NCBI RefSeq assembly: GCF_900230185.1
Contig: NZ_OCSR01000002.1
Location: 4,092,001-4,156,000 of the forward strand
Length of the DNA: 64,000 nucleotides
Reading direction: 5' to 3'
Origin: Burkholderia sp. OK233
GTDB lineage: Bacteria; Pseudomonadota; Gammaproteobacteria; Burkholderiales; Burkholderiaceae
The translations under genes were made by a program, and so were the position numbers. This document shows, piece by piece, positions 8,705-17,204 of this stretch; within the stretch, counting starts at the first letter, position 1, and each line of letters starts with the position of its first letter. The notes beneath the pieces are model-generated. The model was not told where the DNA came from. It worked only from the letters and a program-made list of their open reading frames with translations, and did no database searches.

Positions 8705-9882
8705 GCAAGCGCTCCTTCCGCAACAGACGTTGAATTCAATAGCGCAGCGCCCGTGCCGCGTGCCGAGCGTGCAGCCGCCGCGGCTTCGTTCAGCGCCGAG
8801 ATGGTTTCCTGCGCGTCGGCGATGACGGTCAGATTGGCGCGTTTGGCGATTGGCGCGCTGGCGTCGAGATTCACGGCGATCACGTGCCGGCAATCCTTGA
8901 TGCCCTGCAGATGCTGAACCGCGCCGGAAATACCGAACGCGATATAGACGCTCGCCTCGACGGTCTTGCCGGTGGCGCCAATCTGCTTGTCGCGGGTGAA
9001 CTTGCCGTCGTCCACGGCGACGCGGCTTGCGCCAATCGCAGCGCCTAAAGTGGCTGCAAGACGCTCGAACGCGGGCACATCGCTGACACCGTTGCCTGCC
9101 GAGACGATGAAATCCGCCTCTTCGAGCGCGAGCTGGGCGGCGTCGATCTCCTCGATACCAAGATCGCGCACGATGTCTTTGGACGATGCCGGTTCGCCAT
9201 CGAAACGCCACACCACGCGCTCACCGGCGCCGACAAACGGCAACTTCGGATCGACCGCATTCGGTGCAAGCAGCACGACTTCAGGCAGCGCGCGTGAGGC
9301 GAACGCCGTATTCGTCTGGATATAAGCGGCGACATGGGCCGCATCGATCTCGACGACATGCGTCGCAACGCTCGCGTTCGCGGCTGCCGCATAACGGCGG
9401 CCGAGGTCGCCGTCGCCATTCGCGTTGTCGGGCAGAAAAATGTGCGCCGGCGCATAGGCCGCGACGCACGCGGCCAGTGCGTTCAATTCGTCCATCGGCG
9501 CGAAAACGCGGCGGTCGAACATTGGCAACTCGATCAGCTTGTCGGCGCCGAGCGCGGCGGCGTCGCCGCCGAACTCGCCGAATACGAGCAGCACGACTTC
9601 GGTTGCCCCGTCCGCGATCAGCGCGGCGGCGGCCAGGGTCTGGCGCGCGTGATCGTCCAGCGCGCCGCGGTCTGCGTGAGCGGCCACCAGCAATACACGC
9701 TGTGGCGTAGCCGTCGTGCGGCGCGGTTTTGCGTGCTCGCGATGCGCCGACCCCGTCGTCGAGCCATGCGCCGCGAGTTCCGTCGAGCCGGCAACAGCCG
9801 TCATGCCGAGCGTTATGCGCCTGAGCCCGTCCGCCGTAATCGTGAACGGTCGGCGCGGATCGATTCGTTTGAGATTGTTCAT
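8701..9882 (-). CDS. etfA: Electron transfer flavoprotein, alpha subunit
   Basis: A 393-residue ETF alpha-type subunit, longer than housekeeping EtfA because of an N-terminal extension of about 70 residues seen in the dgc-linked form. The C-terminal FAD-binding domain carries IGASRVAVDDGKFTRDKQIGATGKTVEASVYIAFGISGAVQHL and then HVIAVNLDASAPI, the classic FAD motifs, each recognisable as short blocks. It starts four bases after the dgcB stop and overlaps etfB by four bases. Its place between dgcB and etfB marks it as the dedicated electron acceptor of dimethylglycine oxidation. Confidence 0.93.
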   Translation of the reverse strand: MNNLKRIDPRRPFTITADGLRRITLGMTAVAGSTELAAHGSTTGSAHREHAKPRRTTATPQRVLLVAAHADRGALDDHARQTLAAAALIADGATEVVLLVFGEFGGDAAALGADKLIELPMFDRRVFAPMDELNALAACVAAYAPAHIFLPDNANGDGDLGRRYAAAANASVATHVVEIDAAHVAAYIQTNTAFASRALPEVVLLAPNAVDPKLPFVGAGERVVWRFDGEPASSKDIVRDLGIEEIDAAQLALEEADFIVSAGNGVSDVPAFERLAATLGAAIGASRVAVDDGKFTRDKQIGATGKTVEASVYIAFGISGAVQHLQGIKDCRHVIAVNLDASAPIAKRANLTVIADAQETISALNEAAAAARSARGTGAALLNSTSVAEGALA

Positions 9883-9886
9883 GGCG

Positions 9887-11800
9887 TTACTCCAGCGCCG
9901 CTGCGACCAGTTCGGCGACGTCCAGCACTTCCGGACGCGGGCCGACCACGCCTTCGAGCATCGCCGTGCAATTCGGGCAACCCACCGCGACGATCTCCGC
10001 GTTGATCGCGCGAGCGTCGTCGATACGGATATCCGGAATGCGCCGCTTGCCGGGAATATCGGTCAGCGGTGCACCGCCGCCGCCTCCGCAGCAACGTCCA
10101 CGCATACCATTACGTTCCATCTCGACCACCTTGATGCCGATGGATTTCAGCAAACGGCGCGGCGCTTCCGTCTCACCGTTATAGCGGCCCAGATAGCACG
10201 GATCGTGATACGTGATCTTGCGGTCCGCGAACGCGGCGACCGCCTTCGGCGACAGCTTGCCGCTCGCTACCAGTTCTTCGATCAGTGCCGTGTGATGCTG
10301 GACCTCGTAGAAACCGCCAAGTGCGCGATATTCGTTGCGCAGACTGTGCAGCACGTGCGGATCGGCGGTCACGATCTTGCGGAACGCGTACTGAGACAGC
10401 GTGCCAATCAACCGTTGCGCGAGTTGCTGGAAGGTCGCTTCGTCGCCGAGACGCCGTGCCGTATCACCGGTGTCGGTTTCCACGCCACCGAGCACCGCGT
10501 AGTCGATCCCCGCCCGATTCAGCACCTTGATCAGCGCACGCAGCGTGCGCTGATAGCGCATGTCGAACGCGCCTTCGCCGGCGATCAACAGCACGTCCAC
10601 CTGCCGGCCCGGTTGCGCGACCTGTACTTGCAGATCGACCGCCCAGTCGTAACGCGCGCCGATGTCGTAGCCGTTCGAACTGCCGGTTTCGCGCAAATTG
10701 GCGAGCGTGATCGGACCTTTGCCGGGTACGCTGCCTTCGACCAACGTCTGGTTGCGGCGCATATCCACGATCGCGTCGACGTGCTCGATCAGCATCGGGC
10801 ACTCCTGCACGCAGGCGCGGCAAGTGGTGCACGACCACAGCGTGTCCGCTTCGATCAGGCTCGACACGAGCGGCTTGCCCGGCGCGCCGCCGTGTTTGCC
10901 GACCGGAATGCCAGGCGTCGGGCTGCCGGCATAATCTTCGTCCGTGCCACCGACCATTCCGGTGACAAGATCCTGAATCAGCTTCTTCGGATTAAGCGGT
11001 TGCCCAGCGGCAAACGCAGGGCACGCCGCTTCGCACTTCCCGCATTGCACGCAGGCGTCGAAACTCAGCAACTGGTTCCAGCGAAACTCGACCGGCTTGC
11101 CGACGCCGTATTCCTTCGCGTCGAGCAGTGGCGCCTTCAGGGCGGTCGGCGGCACGACATCGTTGTCGTTGCGCCCGGCAAAACGCTCCTGACGCGGATG
11201 AAACGCGAGGTGCAGCAGCCCGGCGAGCGCATGCTTCATCGGACCGCCACGGGCCGCACCGAAGGTCATCGTGAACGCGCCGACTGCGATCAGCAACGCG
11301 ACGATGATGGCAAGCGCACCCGACATCGCCGCAGCCGGCAGCGCGATGAACAGCGCCAGACCGAGCGCAAACGATCCAAGCAGCAGCGGCAGATGATCCC
11401 AGGGCCCACGCGAAAGCCGTGTCGGCACCGCCTTCGCGCCATGCCGCCGGCGCCAGACGAACACCGCGCCGACCAGCATCACCAGCGCGGCCAGAAAGAT
11501 CAGCTTGTCGAGCCACGGCGAGTAGATCGCAAGACCGTAGTTGACGAACACCAGCGCCATCGCGAGGATCGCCCCGCCCGCCGTAGCCACGTGCGTCTTC
11601 GCGATGTAAGGGTCACGCGCAACAACGTGGTGCAGGTCGACGAAATAGCGCTTGGGGATCGTCAGCAGATTGGTCCAGCCGTACGCGCCCGCCGCCGTGG
11701 CGCGGCCTTCACGCCAGTACGCAGCGCGTTTGGCGAGCGCGAACGCGAGACCAGCCACCGACAACCACAGCAGGACGGTGATGACAAACACGGGGCTCAT
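9887..11800 (-). CDS. dgcB: Dimethylglycine dehydrogenase-associated membrane Fe-S subunit
   Basis: A 637-residue iron-sulfur protein. The first 170 or so residues hold several hydrophobic segments (for example VFVITVLLWLSVAGLAFALA and LDKLIFLAALVMLVGAVFVW). Two 4Fe-4S motifs follow, CVQCGKCEAACP and CTTCRACVQECP, and then CCG-type cysteine domains (CCGGGGGAP and GCPNC). It works with DgcA in converting dimethylglycine to sarcosine and probably relays electrons to the ETF or quinone pool. The start at 11800 is two bases after the dgcA stop, with AAGGA upstream; an in-frame ATG at 11818 would overlap dgcA by 16 bases and covers that ribosome site. Confidence 0.93.
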   Translation of the reverse strand: MSPVFVITVLLWLSVAGLAFALAKRAAYWREGRATAAGAYGWTNLLTIPKRYFVDLHHVVARDPYIAKTHVATAGGAILAMALVFVNYGLAIYSPWLDKLIFLAALVMLVGAVFVWRRRHGAKAVPTRLSRGPWDHLPLLLGSFALGLALFIALPAAAMSGALAIIVALLIAVGAFTMTFGAARGGPMKHALAGLLHLAFHPRQERFAGRNDNDVVPPTALKAPLLDAKEYGVGKPVEFRWNQLLSFDACVQCGKCEAACPAFAAGQPLNPKKLIQDLVTGMVGGTDEDYAGSPTPGIPVGKHGGAPGKPLVSSLIEADTLWSCTTCRACVQECPMLIEHVDAIVDMRRNQTLVEGSVPGKGPITLANLRETGSSNGYDIGARYDWAVDLQVQVAQPGRQVDVLLIAGEGAFDMRYQRTLRALIKVLNRAGIDYAVLGGVETDTGDTARRLGDEATFQQLAQRLIGTLSQYAFRKIVTADPHVLHSLRNEYRALGGFYEVQHHTALIEELVASGKLSPKAVAAFADRKITYHDPCYLGRYNGETEAPRRLLKSIGIKVVEMERNGMRGRCCGGGGGAPLTDIPGKRRIPDIRIDDARAINAEIVAVGCPNCTAMLEGVVGPRPEVLDVAELVAAALE

Positions 11801-11802
11801 CG

Positions 11803-13866
11803 TCAGAAATCCTTGCAAAGGCGCAGCGCGTCGTAGATCGCGCCGTGAATGTTGTGCATGGAAATGCAGTCGCCGACGCGGAACAGCAGGAAGCGGCCGT
11901 TGCCGAGTTCTTCGCTGAGCGACGGTTGCGGCTCGGACGCGAAGAGCTTGTGCACGTCCACCTGGCCGCGATTCACCGACTCCGGCTTGAGCGCCCAGTA
12001 AAGCTGGTCGTTCGGCGTGCTGCCGTTCTCGATCACCACCTGATCGACCGCGCGCTCTTCCTGCTCTTCCGTGTACTCGTTGCGGATCACGGCGATCTTC
12101 TTGCCATCCTCCTGGTAAACTTTGTCAAGCCAGTAGTTCGGCGTGTGAATCACGCCTTGCGCGTAGAGCCGGCGATAGAAGATCGGGAACGTGGTGCCGC
12201 CGACGTCGTCGGCGACCTTCACGTCGGGCGTGACGATCTCGACGTTCGAGCCGCGGCTCGACATGAAATCCGCGACGCCCGCGCCGGCGTGCGTGCTGAC
12301 GCCGTCATACACCAGCACGTTCTTGCCCGGTTCGACCTTGCCCGACAGCACATCCCATGAACTGACCGCGAGCCCTTCTTCAACGCCCCACGCTGCCACT
12401 TGCGACGTGAACGACGAACCGCCCGTGGCCAGCACGACGATGTCCGGCTTCTCAGCCATGATGGTTTTTTCGTCGGCGGCAACACCGAGACGCCGATCGA
12501 CGCCGAGGCGCTTCGTTTCCATATCGAACCAGCGCACGATGCCCGCCATCTGTTCGCGCTGCGGCGCTTTCGCGGCCAGCATGATCTGACCGCCGACGTA
12601 GTCGTTCTTCTCGAACAGCACCACGTCATGACCGCGCGACTTCGCCACGCGCGCCGCTTCCAGTCCAGCCGGACCTGCGCCGACCACGACCACCTTGCGC
12701 TTCGGCCCACGTGTCTTCGCGATCACGTGCGGCATGGTTTCTTCACGGGATGTCGCCGCGTTCTGCACGCACAGCACGTCCAGCCCGTTGTACTGGCGGT
12801 CGATGCAATAGTTCGCGCCAACACATTGCTTGATCTCATCCTCGCGACCGTCGCGGATCTTGATGACCATATGCGGATCGGCGATCTGCGCGCGCGTCAT
12901 ACCGACCAGATCGACCATGCCGCTCGCGAGCAAACGTTCCGCCTGCCCCGCATCGCGGATGCTTTGCGCATGCATCACCGGCAGCTTCACCACCGACTTG
13001 ATCCCGGCCGCGAGATGCACGAATGGCTCGGGCGGCAGCGCCATCGGCGGCATGCAGTTCGCCAACGTGTTGTGCGTGTCCGCGCCGGAACCGATCACGC
13101 CGAGGTAATCGATCAGGCCCGTTTCGCTCATCGCCTGAGCAATCTCTTTCAACTGCTCGTGATCGAGACCGTCCTCATGGAATTCATCGCCACACATGCG
13201 CAGACCGACGCAGAAATCCGCACCTACCGCTTCGCGCACTGCCTTCAGCACTTCCGTGCCGAAGCGCAGCCTGTTCTCGAGCGAACCGCCCCATTCGTCG
13301 GTGCGGAAATTCGTGCGCGGGCTCCAGAACTGATCGATCAGATGCTGGTGGGCCGCCGAGATTTCGATGCCGTCCATACCAGCAGCCTTCACACGCTTCG
13401 CCGCCGCGGCGAAGTCCGAAATGATGCGGCGAATCTCTTCCACTTCGATGATCTTTGCGTTGCCACGGTGCACCGGCTCGCGCACGCCGGACGGCGACAT
13501 CAGATGCGGCCAATGCTCGCCGTGGAACGCCGAACGGCGCCCCATGTGCGTGGCCTGAATCATGATCTTCGCGCCGTGTTGGTGCATCGCTTCGGCGAGC
13601 CGCGCGAGTGGATCGATGATCTTGTCGGTCGAGAGATTCACCGATTTCCACCAGCCTTGCGGGCTATCGATCGACACCGGGCTCGAGCCGCCGCATACGG
13701 CGAGGCCGACGCCGCCCTTGGCCTTCTCTTCGTAGTAACGGATATAACGGTCGCCGGGCAGACCACCGGGTTCCGCATACACCTCCGCGTGCGCGGTGCT
13801 GACGATACGGTTACGCAAAGTCAGCTTGTTCAGCGTGAGAGGCTTGAAAAGGTTCGGGTAACGCAT
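11803..13866 (-). CDS. dgcA: Dimethylglycine dehydrogenase, flavoprotein subunit
   Basis: Converts dimethylglycine to sarcosine. The product has 687 residues. An N-terminal old-yellow-enzyme TIM barrel (LFKPLTLNKLTLRNRIV; ISAAHQHLIDQFWSP) is followed by an Fe-S loop at residues 348-366 and two dinucleotide-binding domains (VVVVGAGPAGLEAARVA and a later VLVYDGVS region). The overall plan is that of trimethylamine dehydrogenase. In the Fe-S loop the ligand pattern is C348-x2-A351-x2-C354-x11-C366, so the position of the usual second Cys is Ala. The start at 13866 has GAGGTCG upstream; a longer frame to 14178 overlaps the next gene and is discarded. Confidence 0.94.
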   Translation of the reverse strand: MRYPNLFKPLTLNKLTLRNRIVSTAHAEVYAEPGGLPGDRYIRYYEEKAKGGVGLAVCGGSSPVSIDSPQGWWKSVNLSTDKIIDPLARLAEAMHQHGAKIMIQATHMGRRSAFHGEHWPHLMSPSGVREPVHRGNAKIIEVEEIRRIISDFAAAAKRVKAAGMDGIEISAAHQHLIDQFWSPRTNFRTDEWGGSLENRLRFGTEVLKAVREAVGADFCVGLRMCGDEFHEDGLDHEQLKEIAQAMSETGLIDYLGVIGSGADTHNTLANCMPPMALPPEPFVHLAAGIKSVVKLPVMHAQSIRDAGQAERLLASGMVDLVGMTRAQIADPHMVIKIRDGREDEIKQCVGANYCIDRQYNGLDVLCVQNAATSREETMPHVIAKTRGPKRKVVVVGAGPAGLEAARVAKSRGHDVVLFEKNDYVGGQIMLAAKAPQREQMAGIVRWFDMETKRLGVDRRLGVAADEKTIMAEKPDIVVLATGGSSFTSQVAAWGVEEGLAVSSWDVLSGKVEPGKNVLVYDGVSTHAGAGVADFMSSRGSNVEIVTPDVKVADDVGGTTFPIFYRRLYAQGVIHTPNYWLDKVYQEDGKKIAVIRNEYTEEQEERAVDQVVIENGSTPNDQLYWALKPESVNRGQVDVHKLFASEPQPSLSEELGNGRFLLFRVGDCISMHNIHGAIYDALRLCKDF

Positions 13867-13903
13867 CGCGATCGACCTCGGAATGGATAGGCTTTGTGCG
13901 TTT

Positions 13904-14440
13904 TTACGACGCGAGCGGCGACACTTCGAACACGCAGTGATCGTGGCCTTCGGCCGCGCAGCGCGCTTCCTTCGAATGGGACGGCGGACCTTTGCGCTGT
14001 CCATCCGGCGCCGTGTCGTTGACCCAGTCCATCGCGCCCGCGAACCAGCCGGCGAACATGTAGCAAAGCTTGCCTTCCTTGCCCGGCTGCGCGAGCACGA
14101 ACGACGAGTGGTGCAATTCAATGCGAGCACGCGAGCTGGACGGATCGGCTTCCGTGATCGTGAAGATGCCCCAGCCACGTTGCGACAGACGGTTCAAGTA
14201 GTGCTCGAACACCGCCATGCCGGCAATGCCGTGCTGTTTCGCTTCCTTGTCGCACCAGAAATACGCAGACTTGTAGCCGGCCTTGTAGAGAATCTCGGCA
14301 TACGTGTCGATGCCGAGCGCTTCCTCGACAGCCGTGTGGTTGTTCGTGAAGAAGTGACGCGGCACGTAGAGCATCGGCAGCGCGTCGGTCGTCCAGACGC
14401 CGGTGTCCGGATCGACGTCGATAGGCAGTTGGGGTTGCAT
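13904..14440 (-). CDS. DUF5943 / V4R-like protein of the dgc operon
   Basis: A 178-residue protein of unknown biochemical role that accompanies dgcA in Pseudomonas and Burkholderia. It has no signal peptide or membrane segment. The C-terminus (EARCAAEGHDHCVFEVSP) carries the two-cysteine pattern seen in V4R small-molecule-binding domains, which suggests ligand or metal binding. The ATG at 14440 has GGAGCCCCC directly upstream. It lies between the M19 dipeptidase (44 bases) and dgcA (37 bases). A part in assembling or regulating the dimethylglycine dehydrogenase is only a guess. Confidence 0.85.
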   Translation of the reverse strand: MQPQLPIDVDPDTGVWTTDALPMLYVPRHFFTNNHTAVEEALGIDTYAEILYKAGYKSAYFWCDKEAKQHGIAGMAVFEHYLNRLSQRGWGIFTITEADPSSSRARIELHHSSFVLAQPGKEGKLCYMFAGWFAGAMDWVNDTAPDGQRKGPPSHSKEARCAAEGHDHCVFEVSPLAS

Positions 14441-14484
14441 GTGGGGGCTCCGTTTTTTTAGGTTCAGGTTCAGTGAATGGCGAA

Positions 14485-15456
14485 TCAGACCTTCCAGACT
14501 TCGCCGAACACGCGTACCCAGTTTTCGCCCATGATCTTCTTGATGCGCGTCTCGCTCCAGCCGGCGCGTTCCATCGCGGCCGTCAGATTCGGAAACTCGC
14601 CGATCGTGCGAATGCCTTCCGGATTCACCACCTTGCCGAAGTTCGTCAGCTGACGATAACGACCCTTGTCGTGCGTGATCCAGTCGAAGAACTCGGTGCT
14701 ATAACCTTGCGTGAAGTCCGTACCAATGCCCACCTGGTCTTCGCCGATCAGATTCACCACGTATTCGATCGCTTCGATATAGTCTTCGACCGTCGCGTCC
14801 GGACCGCGCTTCAGGAACGGCGCGAACATCGTCACGCCAACAAAACCGCCTGCATCGGCGATCTCTTTCAGTTGCTCATCGCTTTTGTTGCGCGGATGCT
14901 CTTTCAGTCCCGACGGGCAGCAATGCGAGTAGCACACCGGCTTGTTCGAGGCCGCGATCGCTTCGGACGACGTCTTGCCGCCCACATGCGAGAGGTCGAC
15001 CATGATGCCGACGCGATTCATCTCCTGAATCACTTCACGGCCATAGCCAGACAGACCGCCGTCGCGTTCATAGCAGCCCGTGCCGACCAGATTCTGCGTG
15101 TTGTAGCAAAGCTGGACCACATTCACGCCGAGGTCCTTGAAGGCCTCGATATAGCCGAGGTTGTCTTCGAACGCGTGTGCATTCTGGAAACCGAAAATGA
15201 TGCCGGTCTTGTTCTCTTTCTTCGCGCGCAAGATGTCGTCGGTGGTGCGCACGAGCGTCAGGATCTCGCCGTATTCGCGGATCTGTTGCTTCATCTCGGC
15301 GATGTTGTCCACGGTCTTCTGGAAGCTTTCCCAGACCGACACCGTGCAGTTGACCGCGGTTACGCCGCCCTTGCGCATGTCTTCGAACACCGAACGCTCG
15401 AACTTCGAAATGTTCAGGCCGTCGATGATGATGCTGTTGTCGTGCAAAGTGCTCAT
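14485..15456 (-). CDS. Membrane dipeptidase-like protein, peptidase M19 family
   Basis: A 323-residue renal-dipeptidase-type TIM-barrel amidohydrolase. Recognisable family elements are IIDGLN near the N-terminus, VQLCYNTQN, the metal-binding VDLSHVG and SHCCPSGLKEHPRN, and GIGTDFTQGY. No signal peptide is visible, so it is probably cytoplasmic despite the family name. It sits between glyA (18 bases) and the DUF5943 gene (44 bases) in the dimethylglycine operon, where a homologue is also found in Pseudomonas. Its substrate in this pathway is unknown; a small amide or dipeptide linked to sarcosine or dimethylglycine is conceivable but not shown by the sequence. Confidence 0.9.
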   Translation of the reverse strand: MSTLHDNSIIIDGLNISKFERSVFEDMRKGGVTAVNCTVSVWESFQKTVDNIAEMKQQIREYGEILTLVRTTDDILRAKKENKTGIIFGFQNAHAFEDNLGYIEAFKDLGVNVVQLCYNTQNLVGTGCYERDGGLSGYGREVIQEMNRVGIMVDLSHVGGKTSSEAIAASNKPVCYSHCCPSGLKEHPRNKSDEQLKEIADAGGFVGVTMFAPFLKRGPDATVEDYIEAIEYVVNLIGEDQVGIGTDFTQGYSTEFFDWITHDKGRYRQLTNFGKVVNPEGIRTIGEFPNLTAAMERAGWSETRIKKIMGENWVRVFGEVWKV

Positions 15457-15474
15457 CGTTTGCTCCAGGCGTGC

Positions 15475-16749
15475 TTAGTAGATGGGAAAGCGTTCGCACA
15501 GCGCGAAAATCTCGCGGCGCACGCGTTGTTCGGTTGCGGCATGGCCTTCCGGGTGATCACCCAGCGCATCGAGCACCTCGACGATCAACCGCCCGACTTC
15601 GCGGAATTCGCTGACGCCGAAGCCGCGCGTCGTGCCCGCCGGGGTGCCGAGGCGAACGCCAGAGGTGACCGTCGGCTTCTCGGTGTCGAAAGGAATGCCG
15701 TTCTTATTGCAGGTGATGCCCGCGCGCTCCAGCGCCTGTTCGACCTGATTGCCTTTGAGGCCCTTCGGACGCAGATCGACCAGCAGCAAATGGTTGTCCG
15801 TGCCACCCGTCACCAGATCGACGCCCCCCGCTTTCAGCACTTCGCCGAGTGCCTGCGCGTTGGCCAACACGTTGTCGATGTAGGTCTTGAAGCCCGGTTG
15901 CAGCGCCTCGCCAAAGGCAACGGCTTTACCGGCGATCACGTGCATCAGCGGGCCGCCCTGCAAGCCCGGGAACACGGCGGAGTTGATCTTCTTGGCGATG
16001 TCTTCGTCATTCGTCAGTACAAAGCCGCCGCGCGGCCCGCGCAACGTCTTGTGCGTGGTCGACGTGACGACGTGCGCGTGCTCGACCGGATTCTGATGAC
16101 GCCCGGCCGCGATAATCCCGGCGATGTGCGCCATATCCACCATCAGCTTCGCGCCCACACCATCGGCGATTGCGCGCAGCCGTGCAAAGTCCAACGCACG
16201 CGGGTAAGCGGAGAAGCCGGCGATCAACAACGCCGGTTTGTGCTGCTGCGCGAGCTCCTCGATCTGCTCGTAATCGATCAGCATCGTGTCGCGATTCACG
16301 CCGTATTGGACCGCGTTGAACCACTTACCCGACATCGCCGGCTTGGCGCCGTGGGTCAGGTGGCCGCCCGCGTCGAGCGACATGCCGAGCACCGTGTCGC
16401 CCGGCTTCACCAGGGCGAGCATCACCGCGCCGTTGGCCTGCGCGCCGGAATGCGGCTGCACGTTGGCGAATTTCGCGTTGAAGAGTTGCTTGATGCGATC
16501 GAGGGCCAGTGTTTCGATCACGTCGGCGTATTCGCAACCACCGTAATAGCGCTTGCCCGGATACCCTTCCGCGTATTTGTTGGTCAGCACCGAGCCTTGC
16601 GCTTCGAGCACCGCGCGCGACACGATGTTTTCCGACGCGATCAATTCGACTTGCGACTGCTGGCGCTCCAGCTCTTTCAAAATGGCGCCGCGCACCGCCG
16701 CGTCACGCGTGGCCAGCGATTCTTCGAAGAAAGGATTCGGGTTCGACAT
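15475..16749 (-). CDS. glyA: Serine hydroxymethyltransferase
   Basis: A PLP enzyme that joins glycine and 5,10-methylene-tetrahydrofolate to make serine, using the end product of betaine demethylation. The product has 424 residues. The PLP lysine is Lys234 in TSTTHKTLRGPRGG. Other family motifs are NKYAEGYPGKRYYGG, PHSGAQANGAV and DMAHIAG. The ATG at 16749 has GGACC upstream. It is the first gene of the glyA-dgc-etf-gbc run and is divergent from a GlxA-type regulator. A second, housekeeping glyA is expected elsewhere in such a genome. Confidence 0.96.
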   Translation of the reverse strand: MSNPNPFFEESLATRDAAVRGAILKELERQQSQVELIASENIVSRAVLEAQGSVLTNKYAEGYPGKRYYGGCEYADVIETLALDRIKQLFNAKFANVQPHSGAQANGAVMLALVKPGDTVLGMSLDAGGHLTHGAKPAMSGKWFNAVQYGVNRDTMLIDYEQIEELAQQHKPALLIAGFSAYPRALDFARLRAIADGVGAKLMVDMAHIAGIIAAGRHQNPVEHAHVVTSTTHKTLRGPRGGFVLTNDEDIAKKINSAVFPGLQGGPLMHVIAGKAVAFGEALQPGFKTYIDNVLANAQALGEVLKAGGVDLVTGGTDNHLLLVDLRPKGLKGNQVEQALERAGITCNKNGIPFDTEKPTVTSGVRLGTPAGTTRGFGVSEFREVGRLIVEVLDALGDHPEGHAATEQRVRREIFALCERFPIY

Positions 16750-17204
16750 GGAAGGTCCGTGGGGTGGTTGGCGAAAGACCGGGAGCGGCTGTTGAGCGGG
16801 CTATAAAGCGGGCTGCTGAGCGGGCCGTGAAGCCCTGCTGCCACCGGTCTGCATTGCGTCTATTCTTGACTCTCGCCCGGCGCGCCAATTTACGAATTCA
16901 GACGCGTTCTTTGCCTTTTCCGCCATGAGCGACCTTTTTCGACAAGTCGCGATGACAGTTTTAGAACGGTCGTTAGCTGTTTGAACTTTTGCTGCACTGC
17001 AGCTGATCGTTGTGCGCAGTTCGGGTGCGCGTGCGGGCTCGGGTGGCTCCGTTCTGGTGCCGTTCGCTTAACGATCCGACTTTGTTGATGCGCAACCGAG
17101 GGTTTAGCCTGATGGCACGTTAGTTGCGCTCGTCCTCAAAATTGCAGGAGTCGCCGCCCCCCACGGCGACGCGACATTACAGATTCGAAGGATTCATTTC
17201 CCCC
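16750..17204. promoter_or_regulatory. Divergent control region between glyA operon and GlxA regulator
   Basis: 455 bases without a convincing gene. Three direct copies of AGCGGGC (16794-16826) lie 45-77 bases upstream of glyA. CGAC and CGAT cores at 16930 and 16950 resemble the regulator boxes found elsewhere in the cluster, but are 20 rather than 21 bp apart. A perfect palindrome GCTGCACTGCAGC lies at 16991-17003. I could not place -10/-35 elements with confidence. Confidence 0.5.

Noticed and set aside
9716..11836. 706-codon open frame antisense to dgcB
   Set aside because: Arginine-rich shadow frame opposite a clearly real gene.
16750..16860. Glycine riboswitch upstream of glyA
   Set aside because: I could not find the paired aptamer cores expected of a glycine riboswitch; the region is repeat-rich but does not fit.
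16991..17003. GCTGCACTGCAGC as a further member of the CTGCA-W-TGCAG set
   Set aside because: The central base is C, the flanks differ, and it is in the betaine cluster far from the acyl-CoA regulon; likely chance.
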